Below are positions 24,786-32,850 of a stretch of 64,000 nucleotides of DNA, in pieces. The translations under genes were made by a program, and so were the position numbers. This DNA comes from Dechloromonas sp. UBA6271. Its GTDB lineage: Bacteria; Pseudomonadota; Gammaproteobacteria; Burkholderiales; Rhodocyclaceae. Within the stretch, counting starts at the first letter, position 1; every line of letters starts with the position of its first letter. The stretch spans positions 1-64,000 of the forward strand of contig DJUX01000037.1 in assembly GCA_002440665.1 (NCBI GenBank), written 5' to 3'. Below the pieces are notes generated by a model. That model made no database searches. It worked only from the letters and a program-made list of their open reading frames with translations, and was not told the DNA's origin.

Positions 24786-25906
24786 AGCTTGATGTTCCGC
24801 AGGTAGGCGTCGATCACGCCGTGATAGTGCGCATCTTCCATCAGGAAGGAGTCGTGGCCGAAACTGAGGCCGATTTCCGCGTAGGAAACGTTGCGCCCGT
24901 TGGCCAGCAGGGCGGCGACGATTTCCTTCGAGCGCGCCGGCGTGAAGCGCCAGTCGGTGGTGAACGAGGTGATCAGGAAATTGGCCTGGCTGCGCGCCAT
25001 GGTTACGTTGAGGTCGCCGTTATCCTCGCGCGACGGGTCGAAATAATCGAGCGCCTTGGTCATCAGCAGGTAGGTGTTGGCGTCGAAATAGCCGGCGAAC
25101 TTGTCGCCCTGATAGCGCAGATACGATTCGATCTCGAATTCGACGCCGAAACCGAAGGAAAACGCGCTGTTACGCAGTTCGCGGCCGAATTTCTCGCCCA
25201 TCTGGTCGTCCGACAGATAGGTGATGTGGCCCAACATGCGCGCCAGGCGCAGGCCGCGCACCGGGCGGGTGTTGTGTTCGTAGTAATTGCCGCCATGGAA
25301 ATCGGGATCGGTCAGGATGGCCTGGCGGGCGACGTCGTTGAAGGCGATGTTCTGCGCCGACAGCTTGGGCGCGGCGGCAATGACGATGGCGTTGCGCACG
25401 CGCTCCGGGTAGGTGATGCTCCAGCGCAGTGCCTGCATGCCGCCCAGGCTGCCGCCCATGATGGCGGCCCAGCTGTCGATACCGAGCAAATCGGCGAGTC
25501 GCGCCTGAGCATGCACCCAGTCGACGACGGCGACCATCGGAAAATCGGCACCCCACGGCTTGCCGGTCGCCGGGTTGATCGAGGAGGGGCCGGTCGACCC
25601 GTGGCAGCCGCCCAGGTTGTTGAGGCCGACGATGAAGAATCTGTCGGTATCGAGCGGGCGGCCGGGGCCGATGATGTTGTTCCACCAGCCGATATTGTCC
25701 GGCTGGTCGGCATAGTGGCCGGCGACGTGATGGTGGCCGGAGAGCGCGTGGCAGACGAGGATGGCGTTCGACTTGGCGGCGTTGAGCGTGCCGTAGGTTT
25801 CATAGACCAGATCGTAGGCCGGCAGAACGCCGCCGCTGCGCAAATGCAGCGGTTGGTCGAAGTGGGCGCGTTGTGATTCGACGACGCCGACGGATTGTCC
25901 TGGCAT
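24782..25906 (-). CDS. metX: Homoserine O-acyltransferase
   Basis: A 374-residue alpha/beta-hydrolase that acylates homoserine, the first committed methionine step. The nucleophile is S153 in GGSLGGMQA, with the Asp in FTTDWRF and the His in FGHDSFL. Many betaproteobacterial MetX enzymes prefer succinyl-CoA over acetyl-CoA; the residues deciding this were not assessed, so the donor is left open. The gene is preceded by a SAM-II aptamer and an intrinsic terminator that ends 11 bp before the ATG. Confidence 0.95.
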   Translation of the reverse strand: MPGQSVGVVESQRAHFDQPLHLRSGGVLPAYDLVYETYGTLNAAKSNAILVCHALSGHHHVAGHYADQPDNIGWWNNIIGPGRPLDTDRFFIVGLNNLGGCHGSTGPSSINPATGKPWGADFPMVAVVDWVHAQARLADLLGIDSWAAIMGGSLGGMQALRWSITYPERVRNAIVIAAAPKLSAQNIAFNDVARQAILTDPDFHGGNYYEHNTRPVRGLRLARMLGHITYLSDDQMGEKFGRELRNSAFSFGFGVEFEIESYLRYQGDKFAGYFDANTYLLMTKALDYFDPSREDNGDLNVTMARSQANFLITSFTTDWRFTPARSKEIVAALLANGRNVSYAEIGLSFGHDSFLMEDAHYHGVIDAYLRNIKL

Positions 25907-25916
25907 GGTGTTCCTG

Positions 25917-25955
25917 AAAACAAAAGCCCAGTTGGCGGAAAAACGCGAACTGGGC
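25917..25955 (-). terminator. Leader terminator (expression platform) before metX
   Basis: On the minus strand GCCCAGTT and AACTGGGC form a perfect 8-bp stem around a 14-base loop, followed by TTTTGTTTT. It lies only 5 bases after the SAM-II aptamer and just before the metX RBS, so it can stop metX transcription when SAM is bound. Confidence 0.8.
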
Positions 25956-25959
25956 GGTT

Positions 25960-26012
25960 CCCGTTTTAGCAGTATTTTTGGCGCGCCCGCAATCAGAGCT
26001 CAAATCGGCGCG
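25960..26012 (-). promoter_or_regulatory. SAM-II (SAM_alpha) riboswitch aptamer
   Basis: Read on the minus strand, the leader shows the SAM-II layout. A P1 stem CGCGCC (26012-26007) pairs with GGCGCG (25987-25982). It encloses GATTTGA and then ATTGC, and is followed by the A-rich linker and the conserved 3' element GCTAAAACGGG (25970-25960). These blocks and their spacing match the known Sargasso-sea metX SAM-II sequence from memory. SAM-II is best known from Alphaproteobacteria; here it precedes metXW. Confidence 0.85.
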
Positions 26013-26071
26013 GCTGGCGTGCCAGCGTGCTGCGGACGATACCGAGCAGGCTGCGAAAAGTCAATCCGGGG

Positions 26072-26674
26072 TCAGCGCCGGGCAGGTGCGGTCGGGTAGG
26101 CGCCGAGCGTTTCCTGGAGTTGCGCGGTGATTTGATCGACCGGCGTGGCGAAGGCGAATTTCTTGATGAACTGGCCATCCGGGCCGAGCAGAATCATGCC
26201 CGCCGAGTGGTCGACCGCGTAGTTGGCGTTGCCGGGTTCGCGCACCTTGGCGTAGCGGATCTTGAAATTGTCGGCGGCGCGCCGCACCAGCGCCGGCGAG
26301 CCGGTTAGCCCGAGAATGCGCGGGTCGAAGAATTCGGTGTAGGTCTGCAGCACCTTGCCGGTATCGCGTTCCGGGTCGACGGTGATGAAGATCGGTTGCA
26401 GCCGGTCGGCCTGTTCGCCGAGCTGCTTGAGGATGGCGGCCATTTCGACCAGTGTCGTCGGGCAGACGTCCGGGCAGTAGGTGTAGCCGAAGGAGATCAG
26501 CTGGAAACGGCCGCGGAAATCCTCGTTGGTCACCGAGCGGCCGCGTGGGTCCTGCAGCAGGTAGCGCGGGTTGATGCCGACGCTTTCCTCGGCCTGCAAC
26601 TGGTGCGCCGACTGCGCGGCCGCCGGCGCGACAAGCACCAGTGCGGCGAGCAGGGCGAGGCCGGGAAAACGCAT
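26072..26674 (-). CDS. SCO1/SenC copper chaperone
   Basis: A 200-residue periplasmic thioredoxin-fold protein with a signal peptide (cleavage about residue 20, PAAAQS). The copper motif CPDVC is present, and VDHSAG supplies the distal His. It delivers copper to the CuA centre of cytochrome oxidase or protects against oxidative stress. It begins at the base where the next upstream small gene ends, so the two are co-transcribed. Confidence 0.93.
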   Translation of the reverse strand: MRFPGLALLAALVLVAPAAAQSAHQLQAEESVGINPRYLLQDPRGRSVTNEDFRGRFQLISFGYTYCPDVCPTTLVEMAAILKQLGEQADRLQPIFITVDPERDTGKVLQTYTEFFDPRILGLTGSPALVRRAADNFKIRYAKVREPGNANYAVDHSAGMILLGPDGQFIKKFAFATPVDQITAQLQETLGAYPTAPARR

Positions 26675-27009
26675 CAGCGGGCACCCTTGAACGCCGATTG
26701 CAGCCCCTTTTCGGCAGCGTCCACCAGCTGGGCCAGGGTCGCCGCATCGGGGCAGGCGGCACCCTTGCCTTGTTCGAGATAGGCCGCGTTGGTCGCGTTT
26801 TCGAAAATTTCGCCATTGGCGCGGGTTTTCGGGGCGCCGGTGACCAGCGCGTTGCGGGCGCGGCTGGCGACGGCCGGCTGCTGGCAGGCGAGGGCGATGC
26901 CGTTGACCTTGCCGAGCGCCTCGATGGCGGTGCTGCCGGCATCGCCGGCGAAGGTTGCGGGGCTGCTCAGGGTCAGGGCGGCGGCGAGGGTGGCAAGGGC
27001 AAGTTTCAT
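26674..27009 (-). CDS. Small exported protein paired with SCO1
   Basis: A 111-residue protein with a signal peptide ending SPATFA-G (about residue 21). The mature part is helical with two cysteines (IALACQQP and GAACPDA, about 42 and 86) that could form one disulfide. I do not recognise the family. Its one-base overlap with the SCO1 gene suggests a shared role in the periplasm, perhaps copper delivery or cytochrome assembly (inference). Confidence 0.8.
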   Translation of the reverse strand: MKLALATLAAALTLSSPATFAGDAGSTAIEALGKVNGIALACQQPAVASRARNALVTGAPKTRANGEIFENATNAAYLEQGKGAACPDAATLAQLVDAAEKGLQSAFKGAR

Positions 27010-27066
27010 GATCGGTCTCCGGTCTGCAGGCGAACGATTATAGCCAGCCGGCCGGCGCCGGCTTTC

Positions 27067-27861
27067 TTACAGATCAAATATGTCGAGCAGCAGTGGCAGG
27101 CCTTCGCTGATTGCCACCGGCCCCGGGGTCAGGATGATGGCCGACTTGATCTCGTGCAGCCGGCCATTGACCACCGCCGGTACGGTCGACCAGCCGGGGC
27201 GGCCGGCAACGCGCTCGGGCCGGAAGTGCTTGCCGCACCACGAGCCGATGATGACCTCGGGGGCGCGCGCCACGACTTCCAGCGGATCGGCGAGGATGCG
27301 GTCGCGGGCGAGCGGCGACCGGGCGCGGTCGGCGAAGATGTTCTCGCCGCCGGCGATCTCGATCAGCTCCGAGACCCAGCGCACGGCGGTGATGTTGGGT
27401 TCGTCCCATTCCTCGAAATAGACGCGCGGCCGCCGGCCGCTGCGGGCGATGCGCTCGGCGGCGATGGCCCGTGCGGCCTCGATCTGCGCTTCGAGTTCAC
27501 CGACCATGCGCAAGGCCTTTTCCTCGGCGCCGACCAGGCGGCCGATGGTTTCGACCATGCCCAGTGTCTCGTCGACGCTGCGCTGGTTGAAGGCGTAGAC
27601 CGGCACACCGGCCTTGATCAGGTCGCGCGCGATGTCGGCCTGGAGGTCGGAGAAGGTCAGTACCAGATCGGGCTTTACCGCGAGAATCTTGTCGATGTCG
27701 CCGCTGGTGAAAGCGTAAACCTTGGGCTTTTCCTTGCGCGCCTCGGGCGGGCGCACGGTGTAGCCGGTGATGCCGGCGATGCGCGCCTGCTCGCCGATGG
27801 CGTAGAGCACTTCGACGGTTTCGGTGGTCAGGCAGACGATGCGTTGCGGCAGGCGGCTCAT
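27067..27861 (-). CDS. Cobalamin-binding protein (BtuF-like) without signal peptide
   Basis: A 264-residue periplasmic-binding-protein fold of the BtuF/FhuD type. VCLTTETVEVLYAIG at the N-terminus, FEEWDEPNIT and GSWCGKHFRPE are typical of a cobalamin-binding group lacking an export signal. No secretion signal is seen even with the longer upstream start (27930), so the protein is probably cytoplasmic. It starts 7 bp after btuF ends. It may bind corrinoids inside the cell; this is inferred from the neighbourhood. Confidence 0.82.
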   Translation of the reverse strand: MSRLPQRIVCLTTETVEVLYAIGEQARIAGITGYTVRPPEARKEKPKVYAFTSGDIDKILAVKPDLVLTFSDLQADIARDLIKAGVPVYAFNQRSVDETLGMVETIGRLVGAEEKALRMVGELEAQIEAARAIAAERIARSGRRPRVYFEEWDEPNITAVRWVSELIEIAGGENIFADRARSPLARDRILADPLEVVARAPEVIIGSWCGKHFRPERVAGRPGWSTVPAVVNGRLHEIKSAIILTPGPVAISEGLPLLLDIFDL

Positions 27862-27868
27862 GTGTTGT

Positions 27869-28759
27869 TCACTTTGCAGGGCGGCGGCTGCGTGCGACAT
27901 CGAGATGGGCGCAAAGTTGCTCGGCGCCATCGAGAATGCGCGGCGTGTGGCGCTGCATGAGATCGGGATGGATATGGAACAGGTTGCCGCGCTTGACCGC
28001 CGTCATCCGTGGCCATTTGTTCCAGTCGTTCAGCCACTCCGGGCGCGCGTCGCCCATGCCGGTGGCGACGATGGCCTCGGGGTCAGCGGCAAGCACGCCT
28101 TCGACGCTGACCGTCGGCGCCATCTGTGTCAGGTGGCCGAAGACGTTTTCGCCGCCGCACAGCTGGATGGCGCTGGTGATGATCTGCGGGCCGCCGACGG
28201 TCATCAGCGGTGCAATCCAGATCTGGTAGAACACGCGCACTTTCGCCTTGCCGGCATTGCCGCGGCGCAGGGTTTCAAGGCGCTGGCGGAACTGTGCGGC
28301 GGCGGCATTGGCGGTGGCTTCGGTGCCGGCCAGTTGGCCGAGGCGTTCAAGCTGGCCAGCGACGTCCTCCATCCGGTTTGGCTGCGAGACATAGACGGTC
28401 AGGCCGAGCGCCTTCAGCTTGTCTACCTGCGCTGCCGGGTTGCCGGTTTCCCAGGCGATGATCAGGTCCGGCTTGAGCGCGCTGATGGCTTCCAGATCGA
28501 AACGGTCGTAGCTGCCGACACGCGGCACCTTCTTCGCGGCGGGCGGGTAGTCGCTGTACTCGACGGTGCCGATCAACCGCTCGCCGGCACCGGCGGCGTA
28601 AAGCAGCTCGGTGGCGTGCGGGGCGAGGGTGATGATACGTTTGGCCGGCGCCTTGAGGCTCACTTCGCGGCCCGTGTCGTCCTTGAAGACGAGTTCGGCA
28701 TGCGCCGAGGCGAGCAGGGCGACGGTTGCGGTCAACGTCAAAAAATGGGCGAATTTCAT
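27869..28759 (-). CDS. btuF: Periplasmic vitamin B12-binding protein BtuF
   Basis: A 296-residue substrate-binding protein of a B12 ABC importer. The signal peptide MKFAHFLTLTATVALLASAHA is cleaved near residue 21. The mature protein has RIITLAPHATELLYAAGAG and the SYDRFDLEAISALKPDLIIAW block of the family. The ATG overlaps the end of the cobD-like gene by 4 bp. The permease and ATPase partners (btuC, btuD) are not in the window. The first codons contain a copy of the interspersed TTGCGGTC motif. Confidence 0.9.
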   Translation of the reverse strand: MKFAHFLTLTATVALLASAHAELVFKDDTGREVSLKAPAKRIITLAPHATELLYAAGAGERLIGTVEYSDYPPAAKKVPRVGSYDRFDLEAISALKPDLIIAWETGNPAAQVDKLKALGLTVYVSQPNRMEDVAGQLERLGQLAGTEATANAAAAQFRQRLETLRRGNAGKAKVRVFYQIWIAPLMTVGGPQIITSAIQLCGGENVFGHLTQMAPTVSVEGVLAADPEAIVATGMGDARPEWLNDWNKWPRMTAVKRGNLFHIHPDLMQRHTPRILDGAEQLCAHLDVARSRRPAK

Positions 28760-29721
28760 GCAGGCTTCCAGATGGCGAGGGCAGCGCCCAAGCGTTGCCA
28801 GTTGGCTTCACTGCCCGGCAGGCCGACGCGTAGCAGCGATGCTTGCTCGACGTGGTGAACGAGAATGTCGTGGCCGGCGAGGTGGGCGTGCAGTTCAGCC
28901 GCCTGTGGCGTATTCAACGTAGCGAACAGCGCCGTCGATTTAACCTCGCCGAACGGTGCCAGCAACAGGTGCAGACGCTGGCCGGCAACCAGCAAGCGGG
29001 CGCGCATCGCGGCCTGCCAGTCGCGGTCGAGCAGCGCCAGCCGCGCGGCCGCACGCGATGGACCGGCGACTGTCCACGGCCCCATCGCCGCCGCCATCTT
29101 GGCCAACAAGTCGGGCGCGGCAAAGACAAAGCCGACCCGTATCCCGGCCAGCCCGAAGAAATGGTCGAGCGAGCGCAGGACGATCAGGTTGGGGGCCTCG
29201 GCTGTGCCGGCGAGCGGCGTCAGGCTTTCCTCCGGCGTCGGGTCGATGTGGCTTTCATCGACGATCAGCCAGCCGCCGCGCTTTTTCAGCTGGTTTGCGG
29301 CGTCGACCGCAACGGCGTGCGGGTGCCGGTCGGCCGTCACGTCGTTCGGGTGGGCGAACAAAACGTAGGGTGTCGCGGCGGCCAAAGCGCGTGGCAAGGT
29401 GGCGTTGTGCAGCAAGCGCGGACGATGCCCGATCTGCGTCCAGGCCTGAACATGCGGGTTGTTCAGCGGGCCGATGCAGGCGATAACCGCGCGCGGCAGC
29501 AACGCCGGCAGCAGGCGGGTGGCGGCCAGTGCGCCGGCGACCGGCAGCAGGTTGGCGTTGCCGTAATAGGTCGCGGCGGCGGCGTCTAGGCCGTCATCGC
29601 CTTCCGGCAAGCGGTGCCAGGCGGCGGCCGGCAGCGGCGGCACCGGCCAGCCTTCGGGGTTGCCGGTGGCGGACAGATCGAGCCGATCCGGCAGCGGCGG
29701 GGCCGCTGAATCGGCATTCAT
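28756..29721 (-). CDS. CobD/CobC-like threonine-phosphate decarboxylase homologue lacking the PLP lysine
   Basis: A 321-residue fold-type-I aminotransferase homologue, by synteny and overall pattern the enzyme making aminopropanol phosphate for the cobamide nucleotide loop. The usual RSFGKFFGLAGxRLGF block reads RSLDHFFGLAGIRVGF here: the Schiff-base Lys is His, with codon CAT at 29163-29161 and the frame intact. The cofactor-binding NPNNPTG reads HPNDVTA, and the P-Y-EH block reads GPLNNPHVQAW. VDESHID and the substrate Arg in LLRVGLP are retained. It is probably catalytically dead or changed in chemistry. The start at 29721 overlaps bluB by 4 bp. Confidence 0.85.
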   Translation of the reverse strand: MNADSAAPPLPDRLDLSATGNPEGWPVPPLPAAAWHRLPEGDDGLDAAAATYYGNANLLPVAGALAATRLLPALLPRAVIACIGPLNNPHVQAWTQIGHRPRLLHNATLPRALAAATPYVLFAHPNDVTADRHPHAVAVDAANQLKKRGGWLIVDESHIDPTPEESLTPLAGTAEAPNLIVLRSLDHFFGLAGIRVGFVFAAPDLLAKMAAAMGPWTVAGPSRAAARLALLDRDWQAAMRARLLVAGQRLHLLLAPFGEVKSTALFATLNTPQAAELHAHLAGHDILVHHVEQASLLRVGLPGSEANWQRLGAALAIWKPA

Positions 29722-30452
29722 CGCGGAAAACGGCCGTCGTTCTGCATCGCCGCCTGCATGTCGTGCAGTGTTGCGGTCAACGGCGAATTCAGGCTCGAAT
29801 CCGTGGCGCCCCACTGCTCGAAATACACCAGCTCCTCGACCGGCAGGCGCGGCAGCCAGCCGGCCTTTTCCAGCTCCGGCTTGTCGTTGAAATGGCTGAC
29901 GTAGCCGATGCACAGGTAGGCAATGGGCACGATGTGGTGCGGAATGCCGAGCGCGTCCTGCAATGCCTTTTCGTGAAAGATGCTGACCCAGCCGACGCCG
30001 ACCCCCTCGGCGCGCGCCGCCAGCCACAGGTTCTGGACGGCGCACACGCTGGAATAAAGGTCCATCGTCGGCATGTGCGTGCGGCCGAGCACCACCGGGC
30101 CGCTGCGCGTGCGGTCGCAGGTGATGCACAGGTTGATCGGCGCTTCGAGAATGCCCTGCAGCTTCAGCTTGCTGTAAATCTCGCGCCGCTCATCCGGGAA
30201 CATGCGCGCCGCCTCGGCGTTGGCTTCCCTGAACACGCTCTGGACGCGTTGCTTGACCTCGTCCGAGCGCACCAGCAGGAAATTCCACGGCTGCATGAAA
30301 CCGACCGACGGCGCATGGTGCGCGGCCATCAACAGGCGGCCGAGCACGTCGTCCGGCACGGGCGTCGGCAGAAACTGGCCGCGCACGTCGCGGCGGCTGA
30401 AGATGGCTTGATAGACGGCAGCGCGCGCTGCTTCGGGAAACTGGTGATCCAC
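29718..30452 (-). CDS. bluB: 5,6-dimethylbenzimidazole synthase
   Basis: A 244-residue flavin-destructase of the nitroreductase fold. It cleaves reduced FMN with O2 to form DMB, the lower ligand of cobalamin. FSRRDVRGQF near residue 18, HHAPSVGFMQPWNFLLV and the GVGVGWVSIF segment are characteristic. First gene of a minus-strand unit bluB-cobD-like-btuF-btuF2. Divergent from cobQ with 108 bp between starts. Confidence 0.95.
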   Translation of the reverse strand: MDHQFPEAARAAVYQAIFSRRDVRGQFLPTPVPDDVLGRLLMAAHHAPSVGFMQPWNFLLVRSDEVKQRVQSVFREANAEAARMFPDERREIYSKLKLQGILEAPINLCITCDRTRSGPVVLGRTHMPTMDLYSSVCAVQNLWLAARAEGVGVGWVSIFHEKALQDALGIPHHIVPIAYLCIGYVSHFNDKPELEKAGWLPRLPVEELVYFEQWGATDSSLNSPLTATLHDMQAAMQNDGRFPR

Positions 30453-30560
30453 TGATTCTCCTCACGCCTTGGGCGCGAGGCCGGGCGCCGCCGATGCTAA
30501 GCGAGCCGGCAGGCGGAGGCAAGTGCGATAATCCGCTCCCCTTTTTGTTCGGGTACGCGC

Positions 30561-32072
30561 ATGGCCTGCAGCTCGCTGATGGTTCAAGGCACCACCTCGG
30601 ATGCCGGAAAAACGACGCTGGTCGCCGCGCTGTGCCGCATTCTCAAGCGACGGGGCGTCAACGTCGCGCCGTTCAAGCCCCAGAACATGGCGCTCAATTC
30701 AGCGGTGACCGTCGACGGCGGCGAGATCGGCCGCGCGCAGGCGCTACAGGCGCTGGCCGCCGGGCTCGAACCCCACTCCGATTTCAACCCGGTGCTGCTC
30801 AAGCCGACGACCGACAAGACGGCGCAGATCATCATCCACGGCCAGGTCGCGATGGACCTCGATGCCCGCGATTACCACGCCTACAAGCCACGGGCGATGG
30901 GCGCGGTTCTGGCCTCCTGGGGGCGGTTGACCGCAACTTACGACGCGGTGCTGGTCGAAGGCGCCGGGTCGCCGGCCGAGATCAACCTGCGCGACCGCGA
31001 CATCGCCAACATGGGCTTCGCCGAGGCCGTCGATTGCCCGGTGATCTTGATCGCCGACATCGACCGCGGCGGCGTTTTCGCGCATCTGGTCGGCACGCTC
31101 GACCTGCTGTCGCCCTCCGAGCAGAACCGCGTCATTGGCTTCGTCATCAACCGCTTTCGCGGCGACATCGGCCTGCTCCAGCCCGGCCTCGACTGGCTGG
31201 AACAACGCACCGGCAAGCCGGTGCTCGGCGTTCTGCCCTACCTGCATGGCCTGATGCTCGACGCCGAGGATGCGATTGCGCCGGTTGCGGTCGACCCCGA
31301 AAAACAGGCAAAAATCAAAATTGTCGCGCCGGTGGTGCCGCGCATCTCCAACCACAACGACCTCGACCCCCTGCGCCTGCACCCTGAGGTCGACTTCCGC
31401 TGGGTCGGGCCGGGCGAAGCCATGCCGGCGGCTGATCTCATCGTCCTGCCTGGCTCCAAGGCCGTGCGCGCCGACCTCGACTGGCTGCGTGCGCAAGGCT
31501 GGGAAGCGGCGATCAAAAAACACCTGCGCTACGGCGGCAAGCTCATCGGCCTGTGCGGCGGCTACCAGATGCTCGGCCGCCACATCCACGACCCGCTCGG
31601 CCTCGAAGGCGCACCCGGCAGCACGCCGGGCCTCGGCCTGCTGGACGCGGACACCACGCTCGCCGCCGACAAACAACTGCGCAATGTGAGCGGTCACCTG
31701 GCGCTACCGGGCCGGCCGGCAATGACCGGCTACGAAATCCACCTCGGCTTCACCCAAGACCCCGGACTGGCCCATCCCGCCGTCCACCTCGCCGACGGCC
31801 GCCCCGACGGTGCCCTCTCGCCCGACGGGCAGATTCTCGCCACCTACTGCCACGGCCTTTTCGACCACCCCGCCGCCCTCAGCGCCCTGCTGGCCTGGGC
31901 CGGACTCGAAGCAAGCACCCCGGTTGACTTCCCCGCCCGCCGCGAAGCCGATCTGGATCGCCTGGCCGATGCGGTTGAAGCGGCGATTGGTTGGGGGAGG
32001 TTGGCAGGGTTGTTGGCGGGGGTTTGTGGGGTGGGGAAATGGTGTAATTGGCCAGGAGCGGCCATCAATTGA
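30561..32072 (+). CDS. cobQ: Cobyric acid synthase
   Basis: A 503-residue glutamine-dependent amidase that amidates the corrin ring side chains at b, d, e and g. The N-terminal ATPase part has MVQGTTSDAGKTTLVAALCR; the class I glutaminase-like part has GLCGGYQMLG (nucleophile Cys) and YCHGLFDHP. A GATAAT box lies at about 30523-30528. The last ~25 residues (after DAVEAAIGW) are encoded by an unusual G-rich stretch and read GRLAGLLAGVCGVGKWCNW and on, unlike a normal CobQ end. The true C-terminus may have been altered where the accessory island joins. Confidence 0.94.
   Translation: MACSSLMVQGTTSDAGKTTLVAALCRILKRRGVNVAPFKPQNMALNSAVTVDGGEIGRAQALQALAAGLEPHSDFNPVLLKPTTDKTAQIIIHGQVAMDLDARDYHAYKPRAMGAVLASWGRLTATYDAVLVEGAGSPAEINLRDRDIANMGFAEAVDCPVILIADIDRGGVFAHLVGTLDLLSPSEQNRVIGFVINRFRGDIGLLQPGLDWLEQRTGKPVLGVLPYLHGLMLDAEDAIAPVAVDPEKQAKIKIVAPVVPRISNHNDLDPLRLHPEVDFRWVGPGEAMPAADLIVLPGSKAVRADLDWLRAQGWEAAIKKHLRYGGKLIGLCGGYQMLGRHIHDPLGLEGAPGSTPGLGLLDADTTLAADKQLRNVSGHLALPGRPAMTGYEIHLGFTQDPGLAHPAVHLADGRPDGALSPDGQILATYCHGLFDHPAALSALLAWAGLEASTPVDFPARREADLDRLADAVEAAIGWGRLAGLLAGVCGVGKWCNWPGAAIN
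31993..32064 (+). other. G-rich tract and hairpin at the cobQ / island junction
   Basis: Between 31993 and 32037 the coding strand carries repeated G-runs (GGGGG, GGG, GGGGG, GGGG, GGGG with loops of about 1-9), a possible G-quadruplex. A 5-bp hairpin TGGCC-AGGAGC-GGCCA (32049-32064) follows, without a T-run. Base composition drops sharply after this point. The remaining bases to 32181 hold another short hairpin (GCTCGC-GAATCT-GCGAGC near 32133) and no gene. Confidence 0.5.
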
Positions 32073-32181
32073 CTTGCCCCGAAGCGGACAATCGTTTGCG
32101 CTACAGGTATGCTGTCGACGTTTAGCAACTGGGCGCTCGCGAATCTGCGAGCCTGACGCCTTTGATTCGGAGTTCAATGTT

Positions 32182-32850
32182 ATGGAAGGTTCAAGCAGGA
32201 TCAACTATGGAACTGGGCTTCAACAACAAATAAGGGATGCGCTTGGCGACTGGGTGGAGCTCTATGAACCGAAGGATCTGGAGGAAACTGAGCTAAACAC
32301 AGAGGAAGCAACATTACTTGAAGAGTACCTTGGAGCCAGCGAAGAACTACGTGAATTTGAATCCGAAGGTTGGGATAAGCCTGAATACGCATCGCTGGAT
32401 GAATGCCAACGGGAGATGTGCAAAAGGGTGTGGGAAACGCAGAGATCTGTTCTTGAGTGGAAAGTTACCAATCGTAGATTGTGCTTCTGCATGAGGTTTC
32501 GAAAATTGCAACGTGATGCAGAAGCAAGAGAAGTTCATCGCCAGTTGGCAGACTTTATTGCAGCAAATCAAGAGGATGAAAAATATTCCAAACCAGATCA
32601 GTTGTCAGAAACTGGAAAAATTCCCCACCGAGCAGCAAACTTGGTTGCAATAAATCAGGGAAACGAAAATAATTCTGAACCAGATCAGTTATGCGGAGGA
32701 TCGGTTATGGCAAGTGGATTTGTCAATATTGGCGGAACAAGAATCAAGAAATCAAATATTAAAACTTTTGGTATAAGTTCAGCAAAAGTGGAGGGTAATG
32801 GAATTTATACATCGCTTAAGCAATGGGAAAAAGGTGCTGGTTTTTTTTGA
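32182..32850 (+). CDS. Hypothetical protein, probably frameshifted at its 3' end
   Basis: A 222-residue ORF, clearly AT-richer than its neighbours. The N-terminal ~115 residues are acidic and helical. About 127-170 contain an internal duplication (AANQEDEKYSKPDQL and AINQGNENNSEPDQL). The C-terminal part FVNIGGTRIKKSNIKTFGIS looks like the beginning of a small beta domain whose continuation (TIRYLYVTTYQNDNYRF) lies in the next forward frame at 32798-32983. Poly-A and poly-T runs (GGGAAAAAGG, eight T near 32841) are possible slip sites. Not a family I can name. Confidence 0.6.
   Translation: MEGSSRINYGTGLQQQIRDALGDWVELYEPKDLEETELNTEEATLLEEYLGASEELREFESEGWDKPEYASLDECQREMCKRVWETQRSVLEWKVTNRRLCFCMRFRKLQRDAEAREVHRQLADFIAANQEDEKYSKPDQLSETGKIPHRAANLVAINQGNENNSEPDQLCGGSVMASGFVNIGGTRIKKSNIKTFGISSAKVEGNGIYTSLKQWEKGAGFF

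Noticed and set aside
30494..31387. A plus-strand frame overlapping cobQ in another phase
   Set aside because: Cobyric acid synthase is unmistakable in its own frame; the alternative is Arg/Pro-rich shadow.
32100..32182. Possible integron attC-like site before the island's first gene (GTTTAGC, then an inverted GCTCGC/GCGAGC pair)
   Set aside because: The core does not fit GTTRRRY at both ends, the second core is missing and no integrase is nearby.
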